In this document: one piece after another, positions 18,357 through 27,766 of the stretch
How positions within the stretch are numbered: position 1 is the stretch's first letter
Layout: the number at the start of each line of letters is the position of its first letter
Assembly: GCA_007133565.1 (NCBI GenBank)
Contig: SLMM01000168.1
Location: 1 to 42,094 of the forward strand
DNA from: Bacteroidales bacterium
Lineage (GTDB): Bacteria; Bacteroidota; Bacteroidia; Bacteroidales; PUMT01
Reading direction: 5' to 3'
DNA length: 42,094 bases
The notes under the pieces: generated by a model
Told to the model about the DNA's origin: nothing
What the model saw: the letters and a program-made list of their open reading frames with translations, nothing else
Database searches by the model: none
Translations under genes and position numbers: made by a program

Positions 18357-19698
18357 GAGGAAGAGAGATATTGATTCATTATTCAGGAAGGAATTGGCAG
18401 GACACGAAAAGAAGCCTCCTTCCGGATTATGGTCTGATATAGATATAAGGCTGGCAAGAAGAAAAAGGGCCGGCCTCCTGTACCGGGTTGCCGGTATTGC
18501 AGCCGCAATCCTTATATTATTGGGGTTAGGCGGGGGAATTCTACAAATGTTCAGGCTGGATAAAGTGGACAACTACCTGTCAACATCTTCCGACACGTTG
18601 ACAAAACCTTTGCCTGAAATTGAAAAAATGCCTGCTCCCCGCCAACCCCCCTCTCATACTGCCCCGGAACCTTTCATTGCAAAGGCAGGAGATACATCAG
18701 ACACTCCTGAAGTTTTTAAACCCGTAAGCAAGCAGGTGCCGGAGCCAGATGCCGTGCAAAGGCCTGTCGCTGCGCCCCTGCCCGAGGCTCCCGGAAAAAG
18801 AACCCCCGGGGAATTGTCTTCAGCCATTGCAAGCAACGGGAGGCTTGTTTTACCGGAAAGCCAGGTCGCACAAGGCATACCCTTTGAAGGTACAATTTCA
18901 GATACCGGCAAAAGATTATTTGCAGGGTTATCTGTTGCCCCCAACTATTCATACCGGACACTCAGCAACGTCGGGGACGGTGCTCTTTCGAAAGAGCACT
19001 TTGAAAATAAAGAATCAGGACTGGCATCCATATCACTCAGGTTATCGGCAGGCTATCACATAAACAGCCGTTTTTCCATTATTACCGGAATAGACCTGCT
19101 TGGCATGGGTCAGAGTATCGGGGGGCTGATGGTTATTAAAGACCTGTCGGTAATAGAAAACCTTGCACAAAGCTATCCAAGGGAACTGAAACGCACACGA
19201 CATCCCGTTACAAACTCCCTGGGCGAGATTAGATCTGAAGGCCCGCCGTTAATGATCAGCGATGAATATCTGTTACTCACAGGAGATATGGCAGGGGCGG
19301 TTCCGTTAAGGATGTACGCCTCAACACATGACGACCCGGCCCGGCTTATACAGGGTGTCTACTACCTGCAGGTTCCCCTGATGGCAAGGTACTATGTGGC
19401 AAACGGTGCAACCCGTATCTACCTGAACGGAGGCATAGGGGCAAGCTTCCTTACAGGAAACAGGGTGACACTCAGATACCGGGGTGAAAGCTTCGGAATA
19501 GGCCAAACACTGAATATCAATAATTTCGGATTGACCGGGATCTTGGGGGCAGGGTTCGAAAGGGAGTTATTTGACAACTTCAGCCTGAACATCGAGCCGA
19601 GAATAACACATTTCTTAACTCCTGCAAACAGCAGCTCATTCTATATATCCAGACCTTATTCAATCTCCATATCGGGAGGAATATACTACGGTTTCTGA
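18349..19698 (+). CDS. Inner-membrane-anchored protein with predicted outer-membrane beta-barrel; likely partner of ECF sigma
   Basis: The ATG at 18349 is preceded by AAAAGGA and overlaps the sigma-factor stop by eight bases; it gives 449 residues. Residues 1-40 are charged and cytoplasmic-looking (IDSLFRKELAGHE, PPSGLWSDID). Residues 42-66 are a single hydrophobic segment. Residues about 75-170 are a Pro/Ala-rich, low-complexity linker. Residues about 188-449 are alternating-hydrophobic with aromatic ends and a terminal Phe, as in PorT-type outer-membrane barrels. The N-terminal part resembles short anti-sigma segments seen in Bacteroidota. I infer that it may sequester the adjacent sigma factor and sense the envelope. 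The anti-sigma function is not shown by any catalytic motif. Confidence 0.72.
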   Translation: MAERKRDIDSLFRKELAGHEKKPPSGLWSDIDIRLARRKRAGLLYRVAGIAAAILILLGLGGGILQMFRLDKVDNYLSTSSDTLTKPLPEIEKMPAPRQPPSHTAPEPFIAKAGDTSDTPEVFKPVSKQVPEPDAVQRPVAAPLPEAPGKRTPGELSSAIASNGRLVLPESQVAQGIPFEGTISDTGKRLFAGLSVAPNYSYRTLSNVGDGALSKEHFENKESGLASISLRLSAGYHINSRFSIITGIDLLGMGQSIGGLMVIKDLSVIENLAQSYPRELKRTRHPVTNSLGEIRSEGPPLMISDEYLLLTGDMAGAVPLRMYASTHDDPARLIQGVYYLQVPLMARYYVANGATRIYLNGGIGASFLTGNRVTLRYRGESFGIGQTLNINNFGLTGILGAGFERELFDNFSLNIEPRITHFLTPANSSSFYISRPYSISISGGIYYGF

Positions 19699-19930
19699 TC
19701 ACACTTCATTATCAATGCCTTTAATTTACCTGCCTTTCAAAAGAAGCGGATTGTAACAAAAGTTCCAATAATTTCGTTATTTTTGATGGTATTACGGCAT
19801 GTCTTCAGTCTGCCGGAAAGGCTTTGTGACAGGCCCGCCGAGTTCCTGAACCCACAATGTTCCGTATAACCTGATCTTAAGCATTTGCTTTAATAAACCG
19901 TAATGTTGAACCTTTTAAATATGATGCGGC

Positions 19931-20944
19931 TTGAAAGGAGATAAGAGCAACAACCCCCTTACCAGATTTACGTTTCAAACACTATCATTCCTGGGTTTTC
20001 TGTTAGTTCTTGGAGTTGTAATCCAGCTATTCAGTTTTTTCAGGGCTGATACCGGTTACCCGGGGAAAGGCGGTTTTGAAAGTAATTATGCTATTTATGC
20101 CCTGGAAATACCGGAAAGTATGGAACTTTTCGGCGAACCGGTCCCTTTGCAATATTTTGATGTATGGGAGAGTTTTGACAGGGAGTTGCTTGTAAACACC
20201 TACTGGCAATCCCAAACCCTCATCTTCATCAAGCGGGCTAACCGTTATTTCCCTCTTATTGAGCCCATACTCAAAGAATACGGCATACCTGACGATTTCA
20301 AGTACCTTGCTCTTGCCGAGAGCGGGCTGACCAATGCAATCTCTCCGGCCAACGCAGTGGGTTACTGGCAATTCCTGCGTGGAACAGCAAGGGATTACGG
20401 CCTGGAGGTAACCGACGAGGTGGATGAAAGATACCATCTTGAAAGATCGACGGAAGCTGCTTGCAGGTTTCTGCTTGAGTCATATACGCGTTACGGCAGC
20501 TGGACAATGGCGGCAGCAAGTTACAACGCCGGGCGCAGGGGTATAAATAACCAGATAAACATCCAGAAAGAGCATGATTATTATAATCTTTTGCTGAACG
20601 AAGAGACCCAGCGATATATCTTCAGGATCCTTGCCATAAAAACAATCCTTGAAAACCCTTCCGCATATGGTTTCCACCTCAGGGATACTGATCTTTACCC
20701 CCCTGTTGAATGGTTTGAAGTACAAGTTGACTCGCAGGTAACGGACTTCGCCGATTTTGCCAGGGAATTCAATACGAATTATAAGATCCTCAAATACCTG
20801 AATCCGTGGCTTCGGCGTCCCTATTTGACCAACCGCAGTGCAAAAAGTTACGGTATAAGACTTCCTGCTGAAAATGCCCGCCTCAGATCCTTCTATTTTG
20901 ACATTGATGCACCGGATGGAGAAAATGACGGTGACAACAGTTAA
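19931..20944 (+). CDS. Lytic transglycosylase (SLT/MltD-like), membrane-anchored
   Basis: The enzyme cleaves the beta-1,4 bond between MurNAc and GlcNAc, forming 1,6-anhydro ends. The 337-residue protein has one N-terminal membrane segment (about 16-37) and an SLT domain at about 105-240. Catalytic Glu130 lies in LALAESGL, followed by GYWQFLRGTARDYGL and AAASYNAG, both characteristic. A short C-terminal part of about 80 residues ends the protein, with no clear LysM motif. The only start that keeps the membrane anchor is TTG at 19931: an in-frame TGA sits nine bases upstream and the nearby ATGs at 19921 and 19924 are out of frame. It overlaps the uvrA start by 20 bases. Confidence 0.88.
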   Translation: MKGDKSNNPLTRFTFQTLSFLGFLLVLGVVIQLFSFFRADTGYPGKGGFESNYAIYALEIPESMELFGEPVPLQYFDVWESFDRELLVNTYWQSQTLIFIKRANRYFPLIEPILKEYGIPDDFKYLALAESGLTNAISPANAVGYWQFLRGTARDYGLEVTDEVDERYHLERSTEAACRFLLESYTRYGSWTMAAASYNAGRRGINNQINIQKEHDYYNLLLNEETQRYIFRILAIKTILENPSAYGFHLRDTDLYPPVEWFEVQVDSQVTDFADFAREFNTNYKILKYLNPWLRRPYLTNRSAKSYGIRLPAENARLRSFYFDIDAPDGENDGDNS

Positions 20945-23828
20945 CTCAATATCTAACTGTCACAATTTGGGAAAAGAATGTATATATGGTAATGGCAACG
21001 GATCGGGCACAATCCGGGTACTGGGAGCAAGGGTGCATAACCTCAAAAACATTGATGTAACGGTTCCCCGAAACAGCCTGGTTGTTATAACCGGTCTGAG
21101 CGGTAGCGGAAAATCATCGCTGGCATTTGACACCATTTATGCTGAGGGTCAGAGAAGATACATGGAAACAATGTCTGCCTATGCAAGGCAGTTTATTGGC
21201 AATATGGAAAGGCCCGACGTCGACAAGATAACTGGGCTCAGCCCCGTAATTGCCATTGAACAGAAAACCGGCAGTAAAAATCCCCGGTCCACAGTTGGAA
21301 CCATTACAGAGATATATGACTTTCTGCGGCTGCTTTATGCACGCGCCGGCATTGCTTACTCTTCGGTAACCGGTGAAGAAATGGTCAGGTACACTGACGA
21401 GCAGATCATCAGGCTGATAACCGCTAACTATGAAAACAGAAAAATTGTGGTGCTGGCACCGGTGGTAAAAGGAAGAAAAGGGCACTATAAAGAGCTTTTC
21501 GAACAGATACGCAAAAAGGGGTTCCTTTATGCAAGGGTAAACGGTGAGATAAAAGAGCTGAAGCCCGGAATGCGTGTAGACAGGTATAAAACACATCATA
21601 TAGAGATTGTAATTGATAAACTTGCGGTAAATTCCGGCGACAGGCAGCGAATTGCCGGAACGATCCGCACCGCCATGCATCATGGTAAAAACATAATTAT
21701 GATCATGGATGCAGAGAGCGGAGATACAAGGTATTTCAGCAAACAACTGATGTGCCCGACATCGGGAATATCCTACAATGAACCTGCCCCTCACACTTTT
21801 TCATTCAATTCGCCCAGGGGTGCATGCAGCAGATGCGGAGGACTGGGCAAAGTGGCTGAAATGGACATTGACAAGATCATACCCAAACCTGAAATATCAA
21901 TACGCAAAGGAGGAATAGAACCACTGGGAACATACAGGAACTCACTTATCTTCTGGCAACTTGAGGCAATCGCCGCGAAGTACGGATTTACACTGAACAC
22001 CCCGCTGGGTGAGATCCCGGAAGAAGCTCTTAATGTCATTCTTTACGGTTCAGAGGAATCATTCAAGCTGCTCCATTCACCCCTGGGTTCATCATCAAAC
22101 TATTTTATGAGTTTTGAAGGGGTTATGAACTTTATTGCTAACCGGCGGGACAACGGAAATGGGGGAAAAAGGGATAAATGGGCCGACCAGTATGTAAAAA
22201 AGACTACCTGTCCGTCCTGCAACGGTACAAGGCTGCATAATGAAGCACTGTTCTTCAGTATAGCAGGTAAGAATATAGCCGAACTTGCTGCAATGGATAT
22301 GGGAGACCTTGACGGGTGGTTTGCTTCAATTGAAGGATCGCTGAGCGATAAACAAAAAAAGATATCTGCGGAAGTTATAAAGGAAATAAGAACCAGGCTT
22401 GGTTTTCTGCTAAGCGTAGGCCTGGATTACCTTTCACTTAACCGTGATTCCGCCAGTCTGTCCGGCGGAGAAAGCCAGCGTATCAGGCTGGCTACACAGG
22501 TTGGTTCACAATTGGTAAATGTACTGTATATACTGGATGAACCCAGTATCGGGCTTCACCAGACAGACAACCGTAAGCTGATTGATTCTTTGAAGGAACT
22601 AAGGAATAAAGGTAATTCGGTAATTGTGGTCGAACACGACAGGGATATGATAGAATCTGCTGATTATGTAATAGATATGGGACCAAGGGCAGGAAGAAAA
22701 GGGGGAGAAATCGTTGCATACGGCAGCCCCGCCGATATCAGCATGGCAGAGACACTAACAGGCTGCTATCTTTCCAACAGAAGAGATATTGAACTGCCTT
22801 TATCGAGGCGGAATGGAAATGGAAATTATATCCGGATAACAGGTGCATCCGGAAACAACCTTAAGAACATAGATGTAAGGATACCTCTCGGTAAATTCAT
22901 TTGCATAACGGGGGTCTCAGGAAGTGGAAAATCCAGTCTTATTAAAGAGACACTTCAGCCATACATGAGCAGGCATTTCTACAGATCGCTGAAGGAACCC
23001 CTGCCATGCGAAGGAATTGAAGGGATTGAGAACACAGATAAGATCATTGAAGTGGACCAGTCTCCCATAGGAAGGACACCCAGGTCAAACCCGGCCACGT
23101 ACACCGGCGTTTTTTCTGATATCAGGAAATTGTTTGAACAGACCCCGGAAGCAAAAATCCGGGCCTGGAAAGCCGGGAGGTTTTCATTCAATGTCAGGGG
23201 TGGCAGGTGTGAAACATGCAGGGGGGCGGGCGTCCAGACCATTGAAATGAATTTCCTGCCAGATGTTTACGTATTGTGCAAAGATTGCAATGGGAAAAGA
23301 TACAACAGGGAAACCCTGGAGGTCAAATATAAAGGCAAATCGATAAGCGACGTACTTGAAATGACAATCAACCAGGCGTCTGAGTTATTTGAAAAGATAC
23401 CATCTATTCACCGTAAACTAAGCACACTGCTAAAAGTTGGAATGGGATACGTTAAACTCGGGCAGGCATCTACAACACTTTCAGGAGGTGAAGCGCAAAG
23501 AGTTAAGCTTGCTGCCGAACTATCCAGAAAAGATACCGGTAAAACACTGTATATACTGGATGAGCCGACAACAGGACTCCATTTTGAGGATATAAGAGTG
23601 TTGCTCAAGGTTCTCAACACATTAGCCGACAAGGGAAACACAGTGATCGTAATTGAACACAACATTGATGTGATCAAGGTAGCAGACCACATAATCGATA
23701 TGGGCCCCCGGGGAGGAAGGGATGGCGGTGAAATTACAGCTTCGGGAACACCAGAGGAAGTCGCAGGTGACAGCCGCAGCCTTACCGGAAAATGCCTTAG
23801 GCCGGCACTTTTTAAAGAAACAGTTTGA
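20925..23828 (+). CDS. uvrA: Excinuclease ABC subunit UvrA
   Basis: UvrA is the damage-recognition ATPase of nucleotide excision repair and loads UvrB. From the ATG at 20925, four bases after GGAG, it has 967 residues; earlier ATGs at 20907 and 20916 are also in frame. It contains two ABC ATPase units, each with Walker A ([12 protein letters not shown] and [10 protein letters not shown]) and signature ([11 protein letters not shown] and [11 protein letters not shown]). The C-terminal zinc module CETC...CKDC is intact. The first zinc module has only three of the four usual Cys (Cys277, Cys301, Cys304), with Ser280 in place of the fourth. It overlaps the transglycosylase gene by 20 bases, probably coupled by position only. 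Confidence 0.97.
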   Translation: MTVTTVNSISNCHNLGKECIYGNGNGSGTIRVLGARVHNLKNIDVTVPRNSLVVITGLSGSGKSSLAFDTIYAEGQRRYMETMSAYARQFIGNMERPDVDKITGLSPVIAIEQKTGSKNPRSTVGTITEIYDFLRLLYARAGIAYSSVTGEEMVRYTDEQIIRLITANYENRKIVVLAPVVKGRKGHYKELFEQIRKKGFLYARVNGEIKELKPGMRVDRYKTHHIEIVIDKLAVNSGDRQRIAGTIRTAMHHGKNIIMIMDAESGDTRYFSKQLMCPTSGISYNEPAPHTFSFNSPRGACSRCGGLGKVAEMDIDKIIPKPEISIRKGGIEPLGTYRNSLIFWQLEAIAAKYGFTLNTPLGEIPEEALNVILYGSEESFKLLHSPLGSSSNYFMSFEGVMNFIANRRDNGNGGKRDKWADQYVKKTTCPSCNGTRLHNEALFFSIAGKNIAELAAMDMGDLDGWFASIEGSLSDKQKKISAEVIKEIRTRLGFLLSVGLDYLSLNRDSASLSGGESQRIRLATQVGSQLVNVLYILDEPSIGLHQTDNRKLIDSLKELRNKGNSVIVVEHDRDMIESADYVIDMGPRAGRKGGEIVAYGSPADISMAETLTGCYLSNRRDIELPLSRRNGNGNYIRITGASGNNLKNIDVRIPLGKFICITGVSGSGKSSLIKETLQPYMSRHFYRSLKEPLPCEGIEGIENTDKIIEVDQSPIGRTPRSNPATYTGVFSDIRKLFEQTPEAKIRAWKAGRFSFNVRGGRCETCRGAGVQTIEMNFLPDVYVLCKDCNGKRYNRETLEVKYKGKSISDVLEMTINQASELFEKIPSIHRKLSTLLKVGMGYVKLGQASTTLSGGEAQRVKLAAELSRKDTGKTLYILDEPTTGLHFEDIRVLLKVLNTLADKGNTVIVIEHNIDVIKVADHIIDMGPRGGRDGGEITASGTPEEVAGDSRSLTGKCLRPALFKETV

Positions 23829-23863
23829 CATATAAATAAGAAATTAGTAAAACAATAATTATC

Positions 23864-24574
23864 ATGATGGCAGAAGAAGAAAGAATTAAAAGTGCTTTCG
23901 CAGAAAAAGACTGGAACGAAATAAAAACATTCGATTCATGGACAATATTCAAGGTAATGGCCGAATTTGTCGAAGGGTTTGAGAAAATGAGCAAAATAGG
24001 CCCCTGCGTATCAATATTCGGTTCGGCAAGGACCTCGCCCGGAAACAAATATTTCAAACTGGCCGAAGAGATTGCCTTCAAGCTCACACAGTCAGGGTAT
24101 GGAGTCATAACAGGGGGTGGGCCCGGTATAATGGAGGCAGCCAATATGGGGGCCAGGAAAGGAGGAGGAAAGTCAGTGGGCCTGAATATTGACCTCCCGC
24201 ACGAACAGGGCGCCAACATGTTTATCGACAGTGACAAGCTGATCACATTCAATCACTTCTTTGTGCGAAAAGTCATGTTCGTAAAATATGCACAGGGCTT
24301 TATCGTTCTTCCCGGTGGTTTTGGAACCTTTGATGAACTTTTTGAAGCCATCACGCTGATTCAGACAGAGAAGATCGGTAAGTTTCCGATCATCCTTGCA
24401 GGAAGAAATTACTGGAAGGGGCTGATTGACTGGATAAAAGAAGTTATGCTCGAAGAGGAGAAATACATCAGTCCGGGAGACATGGAGTTCTTTTCGATTA
24501 TTGATACTGCAGACGAGGCTGTTGAAAAAATCAACAGCTTCTACTCAAAATACCTGCTCAGCCCCAACTTCTGA
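23864..24574 (+). CDS. LOG family (TIGR00730-type) Rossmann-fold protein
   Basis: The family contains nucleoside 5'-monophosphate phosphoribohydrolases that release free bases, named after the plant cytokinin-activating LOG proteins; bacterial members also include nucleotide hydrolases. The 236-residue protein has the two hallmark motifs GGGPGIMEAAN (84-94) and PGGFGTFDE (150-158), preceded by FGSART in the first Rossmann strand. An N-terminal extension of about 40 residues is mostly helical and charged. The gap to uvrA is 35 bases, so it may be read through. Substrate is not determined by the sequence. Confidence 0.9.
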   Translation: MMAEEERIKSAFAEKDWNEIKTFDSWTIFKVMAEFVEGFEKMSKIGPCVSIFGSARTSPGNKYFKLAEEIAFKLTQSGYGVITGGGPGIMEAANMGARKGGGKSVGLNIDLPHEQGANMFIDSDKLITFNHFFVRKVMFVKYAQGFIVLPGGFGTFDELFEAITLIQTEKIGKFPIILAGRNYWKGLIDWIKEVMLEEEKYISPGDMEFFSIIDTADEAVEKINSFYSKYLLSPNF

Positions 24575-24614
24575 CAACCCTGTATTTGTTTGATATATCC
24601 GTGTAAATCAGACC

Positions 24615-24646
24615 TTTCAGTCATTCCCGCTGGGAATACCCTGAAA
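24615..24646 (+). terminator. Hairpin downstream of LOG-family gene
   Basis: Nested inverted repeats form a stem with two short internal bulges: outer arms TTTCAG and CTGAAA, inner arms ATTCCC and GGGAAT around a GCT loop. It lies 41 bases after the stop of the LOG-family gene. No T-tract follows, so it may be a structured 3' end rather than a classical intrinsic terminator. The rest of the 228-base gap holds no gene I can support. Confidence 0.4.
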
Positions 24647-24802
24647 TACTGTTACGGCCATGCTTAAACGTGAAACGGTGCATTTTACACTGTTAGCACA
24701 TAGCCGCAAACATCTCCTGTTGATATTTTGTTAATATTTGATTATAAGGGAATTACTGTCTAATCATTTTTTTTTCAGAAATTTATCGCAAATTGATTAG
24801 GA

Positions 24803-25795
24803 ATGTTCAAATACATCATCTTTGCGGTAACTCTGAATGTAATTCTGTTCCTGGGCTATTTTACAAAAGAGGATGTTTCTCTCTATATCGGGGCACCCGC
24901 ATCTGCCGAAGCCGGATCAACCATAGATATTGAGCTGGAACTCCATAAGTCCGCCATTTCCGGTTTTGCCCGGTTCCATCAGGAATTGCCTCCGGGAATT
25001 TCAGCATCACCGGTATATCCATCAGATGTTAATTTTTCATTCGATGAAAACACCATAAGGATGATCTGGCTGAACCTTCCCGGCGATAAAACCTTTTCCG
25101 TACGCTACCGGCTTCATATTCATGAGCGCCTTAAAGGACAATTGAAACTGGACGGCACATTCAGCTACATCGAGAACAATGAGCGTATGACCGCCAGCGC
25201 AGGGGCAATTACTGTTAATATCAACCCCTCTCCTTTTGTAGATGAGAAGCTTATTGTAGATATCAGCGAAGCAGATAAGCTTCTTCCTCCGGCTTTGGTT
25301 CCGGTTCCGGTTCCGGTTACAGAAGCACCGGTTGCAGAAACCCCGGTTACAGAAGCACGGGTTGCAGAAGCACGGGTTACAGAAGCACCGGTTGCAGAAG
25401 CACCGGTTGCAGAAACCCCGGTTGCAAGTCAACTGCCAACAACATTGCCTCCCTCACCTCCGGCCGTAATGCCTGAGCGGACACTGGTACGGCCTCTGGA
25501 GCCGGAGCAGGGCGTATATTACAGGGTTCAACTCGCGGCAGGAAGAAGGCCGGTTGACCCGGAAAGCTATTTCAGAAACATGAGTATCCCTTTTAACATT
25601 CATACCGAAATACATGACGGCTGGTACAAATATTCAATCGGTTCATTCTACGATTACAGGTCGGCCCGGGATCAGAGAGTTAATATCTGGAATACGACTC
25701 CCGTCGGAGACGCCTTTGTTTCAGCCTATAGTGACGGGGTAAGGATAACCGTACAGGAAGCACTGGCCATAGCCAGCCACCGTTGGTACAGATAG
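24803..25795 (+). CDS. Membrane-anchored protein with beta-sandwich-like domain, low-complexity repeat and SPOR-like tail
   Basis: I do not recognise this 330-residue protein as a named family. Residues 4-20 are a hydrophobic anchor. Residues about 27-145 are rich in alternating hydrophobic strands (VSLYIGAP, GSTIDIELEL, SVRYRLHI) and suggest an immunoglobulin- or cohesin-like beta sandwich. Residues about 165-225 are a Pro/Val/Glu/Ala tract built on a five-residue repeat (PVTEA, PVAEA, PVAET, RVAEA). Residues about 240-325 resemble a SPOR-type domain (YYRVQLAAG, YKYSIGSFYDYRSAR). The tract probably spans part of the periplasm. The next gene, 118 bases on, encodes a calcium-motif outer-membrane protein, so the two may act together. 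Confidence 0.65.
   Translation: MFKYIIFAVTLNVILFLGYFTKEDVSLYIGAPASAEAGSTIDIELELHKSAISGFARFHQELPPGISASPVYPSDVNFSFDENTIRMIWLNLPGDKTFSVRYRLHIHERLKGQLKLDGTFSYIENNERMTASAGAITVNINPSPFVDEKLIVDISEADKLLPPALVPVPVPVTEAPVAETPVTEARVAEARVTEAPVAEAPVAETPVASQLPTTLPPSPPAVMPERTLVRPLEPEQGVYYRVQLAAGRRPVDPESYFRNMSIPFNIHTEIHDGWYKYSIGSFYDYRSARDQRVNIWNTTPVGDAFVSAYSDGVRITVQEALAIASHRWYR
25313..25417. repeat. 15-bp minisatellite (7 units) inside a coding region
   Basis: Seven consecutive 15-base units start at 25313, each a variant of CCGGTTACAGAAGCA, with differences mainly in two codons (ACA/GCA and GCA/ACC). A degenerate eighth unit follows, and GGTTCC hexamers precede the array. The unit length is a multiple of three, so changes in copy number keep the reading frame and lengthen or shorten the Pro-Val-x-Glu linker. 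Confidence 0.95.
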
Positions 25796-25913
25796 CCATG
25801 CATGGCCTCCTTGCCCTGTAACAGCCGGAATATATGTCAAATTTCGATTTTTTGTTCATAACTTATTATTTTTACCAATGTTGTAACCACTAACCCTGTA
25901 ATATAAGCAGGTC

Positions 25914-27290
25914 ATGAGGATCGTTAATTCTCTCATTATTTCGATAATAATCGCAGCCTTGTTCCCGGCAATACTCTTCTGCCAGGTTGATGAAGAGGAT
26001 GAATTCGATCGTCTCCTGCGCGATGAGGTTGAGGTGGAAGACCCGGTTTATAAACCGGTAGTGGCCTTCGGTATTGGTTCATTCGGCTACATGGGTGATG
26101 TAACTGATTTTTACGGGGGTCTGTGGAGCAGCCAGCCAGGTTACAAGATAAACATTTCGACCTTTCTGGACAGGCGCCGCAACTACCGACTCAACTTCTT
26201 CATGCTTTATGGCAGGCTTACCGGAAATGAGAGATCATTCACCGATCCGTCGAGAAACCTCAACTTCAGGTCAGAGATTATCAACTTCGGACTGAATTTT
26301 GAATACACCTTCAATCATCTGCTCAGGCCTGGAAGATTGATCACCCCGTTTGTGTCGGCCGGTTTGGAATCATTCCAGTTCAACTCCAAAGCAGACCTTC
26401 TTGATGATGAAGGGAACCCATATAAATACTGGTCAGACGGCACCATCAGGAATGTGGCTGAAAATTCACCCCATGCCCATGAAAGCATTATAGTACAACG
26501 CAATTACGTATATGAAACCGACCTGCGAAGTGCCAACCTTTACGGTATGGGGAATTACCCGCAGTTAGCCTTTGCGATACCGGTAGATTACGGTATAGAC
26601 TTCAGGATAAGCGACCGGGTGAATATGAGGGTGGGCAGTTCAATTCACTTTACATTTACCGATATGATCGACAATATCAGCTCAGGTATTGCAGGAATTG
26701 AAAGTAACAAAAGGAATGACCGTTTTTCTTATTCTTATGTAACATTCCACCTGGATCTTTTTTCAGACCCGGAAACTATAGTGGTGGAAAGGTTGTATGC
26801 CGATGTTGACTTCGACTATACACTTATTGAGGATGAAGACGGCGACGGGGTGTTCGATTTCTGGGACCTCTGCCCCAACACACCTCCGGGTGTGGAAGTT
26901 GACGAGTTCGGATGCCCTGTCGACTCCGATGGCGACGGAGTTCCTGATTACCGCGACCTGGAGCCGAATACCCGACCCGGTGCATTTGTAGATGAACATG
27001 GCAGGGAGATCACTCATGAAAAGCTTGCCGGATTGCTGGGCGAAAGGGATGACGCAGTAGCCAGGAGTGATCTGGATATGCTGGCAACTCTTCCGGCTTA
27101 CCGTTATGATGGACGCCCCCTGAGAAGCTATGATGGAATACCTCAGAAATTCAGGTCGCTGGACGTTGATGGAGATGGATTTATTTCATTTGAAGAGCTT
27201 ATAAGGGCGATTGACCTTTTTTTTGATGGCAAACTTGACCTTACTGCTGAGGATATTTACGAACTTAATGATTTCTTCTTTTCGCAGTAA
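25914..27290 (+). CDS. Outer-membrane protein with thrombospondin-3-like repeats and C-terminal EF-hands
   Basis: The 458-residue product has a signal peptide (cleavage probably after residue 23). Residues about 45-290 have alternating hydrophobicity and many Tyr and Phe, consistent with an outer-membrane barrel. Residues 306-355 contain two Asp-rich thrombospondin type-3-like units (DEDGDGVFDFWDLCPNT and DSDGDGVPDYRDLEPNT), each expected to bind calcium. The last 45 residues hold an EF-hand-like loop DVDGDGFISFEE (417-428) and a second, weaker one at 438-447, an arrangement like a dockerin. Two Cys, in DLCPN and FGCPV, may form a disulfide within the first repeat. Its stop is only three bases from that of smpB on the other strand. 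Function is unknown. Confidence 0.78.
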   Translation: MRIVNSLIISIIIAALFPAILFCQVDEEDEFDRLLRDEVEVEDPVYKPVVAFGIGSFGYMGDVTDFYGGLWSSQPGYKINISTFLDRRRNYRLNFFMLYGRLTGNERSFTDPSRNLNFRSEIINFGLNFEYTFNHLLRPGRLITPFVSAGLESFQFNSKADLLDDEGNPYKYWSDGTIRNVAENSPHAHESIIVQRNYVYETDLRSANLYGMGNYPQLAFAIPVDYGIDFRISDRVNMRVGSSIHFTFTDMIDNISSGIAGIESNKRNDRFSYSYVTFHLDLFSDPETIVVERLYADVDFDYTLIEDEDGDGVFDFWDLCPNTPPGVEVDEFGCPVDSDGDGVPDYRDLEPNTRPGAFVDEHGREITHEKLAGLLGERDDAVARSDLDMLATLPAYRYDGRPLRSYDGIPQKFRSLDVDGDGFISFEELIRAIDLFFDGKLDLTAEDIYELNDFFFSQ

Positions 27291-27293
27291 CTA

Positions 27294-27755
27294 TCACGAA
27301 CTCCCTGCAAGCCGGTCCATTTCCCTGCTCATATCGCGTTTTTTGATATCCTGCCTTTTGTCATACTCACGCTTTCCCCTTGCAAGGGCAATTTCAAGCT
27401 TGGCAAGGCCACGCTCGTTAATGAAAAGCTTTGTAGCAACAATGGTAAACCCTTTTTCCTGTGATTTCTTTTTAAGCTTCCGAAGCTCACGCCTGTTCAG
27501 AAGGAGTTTTCTGTCTCTCGACGGGTCATGATTGTTATAGCTGCCATGTGTGTATTCTGCAATATTCATACCGCTTACCCAGAGTTCCTCCCCAACAAAG
27601 AAGCAGTATGCATCAGCCAGGTTTGCCCTGCCTTCTCTGACTGACTTGATCTCGGTGCCGGCCAGGACAATTCCGGCAACAAACTTCTCAGTAAGTTCAA
27701 AGTTAAACGATGCTTTTTTGTTCCGGATATTGATATTGCTTTTTTGCTTACTCAC
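27294..27755 (-). CDS. smpB: SsrA-binding protein SmpB
   Basis: SmpB binds tmRNA and brings it to stalled ribosomes for trans-translation. The 153-residue protein shows the family N-terminal barrel ([38 protein letters not shown]) and the basic C-terminal tail ([17 protein letters not shown]) that enters the decoding centre. It starts 11 bases after the meaB stop and is the last gene of the DUF1573-meaB-smpB run. The tmRNA gene itself is not in this window. Confidence 0.97.
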   Translation of the reverse strand: MSKQKSNINIRNKKASFNFELTEKFVAGIVLAGTEIKSVREGRANLADAYCFFVGEELWVSGMNIAEYTHGSYNNHDPSRDRKLLLNRRELRKLKKKSQEKGFTIVATKLFINERGLAKLEIALARGKREYDKRQDIKKRDMSREMDRLAGSS

Positions 27756-27766
27756 CTTAGCACAAT

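Noticed and set aside
21114-21794. Minus-strand 226-residue frame within uvrA
   Set aside because: It is antisense to conserved UvrA sequence and shows no family features.
25037-25432. Minus-strand frame encoding a striking Cys-Asn-Arg repeat protein
   Set aside because: It is the antisense translation of the 15-bp minisatellite; the plus-strand protein has an anchor, a beta-rich domain and a SPOR-like tail.
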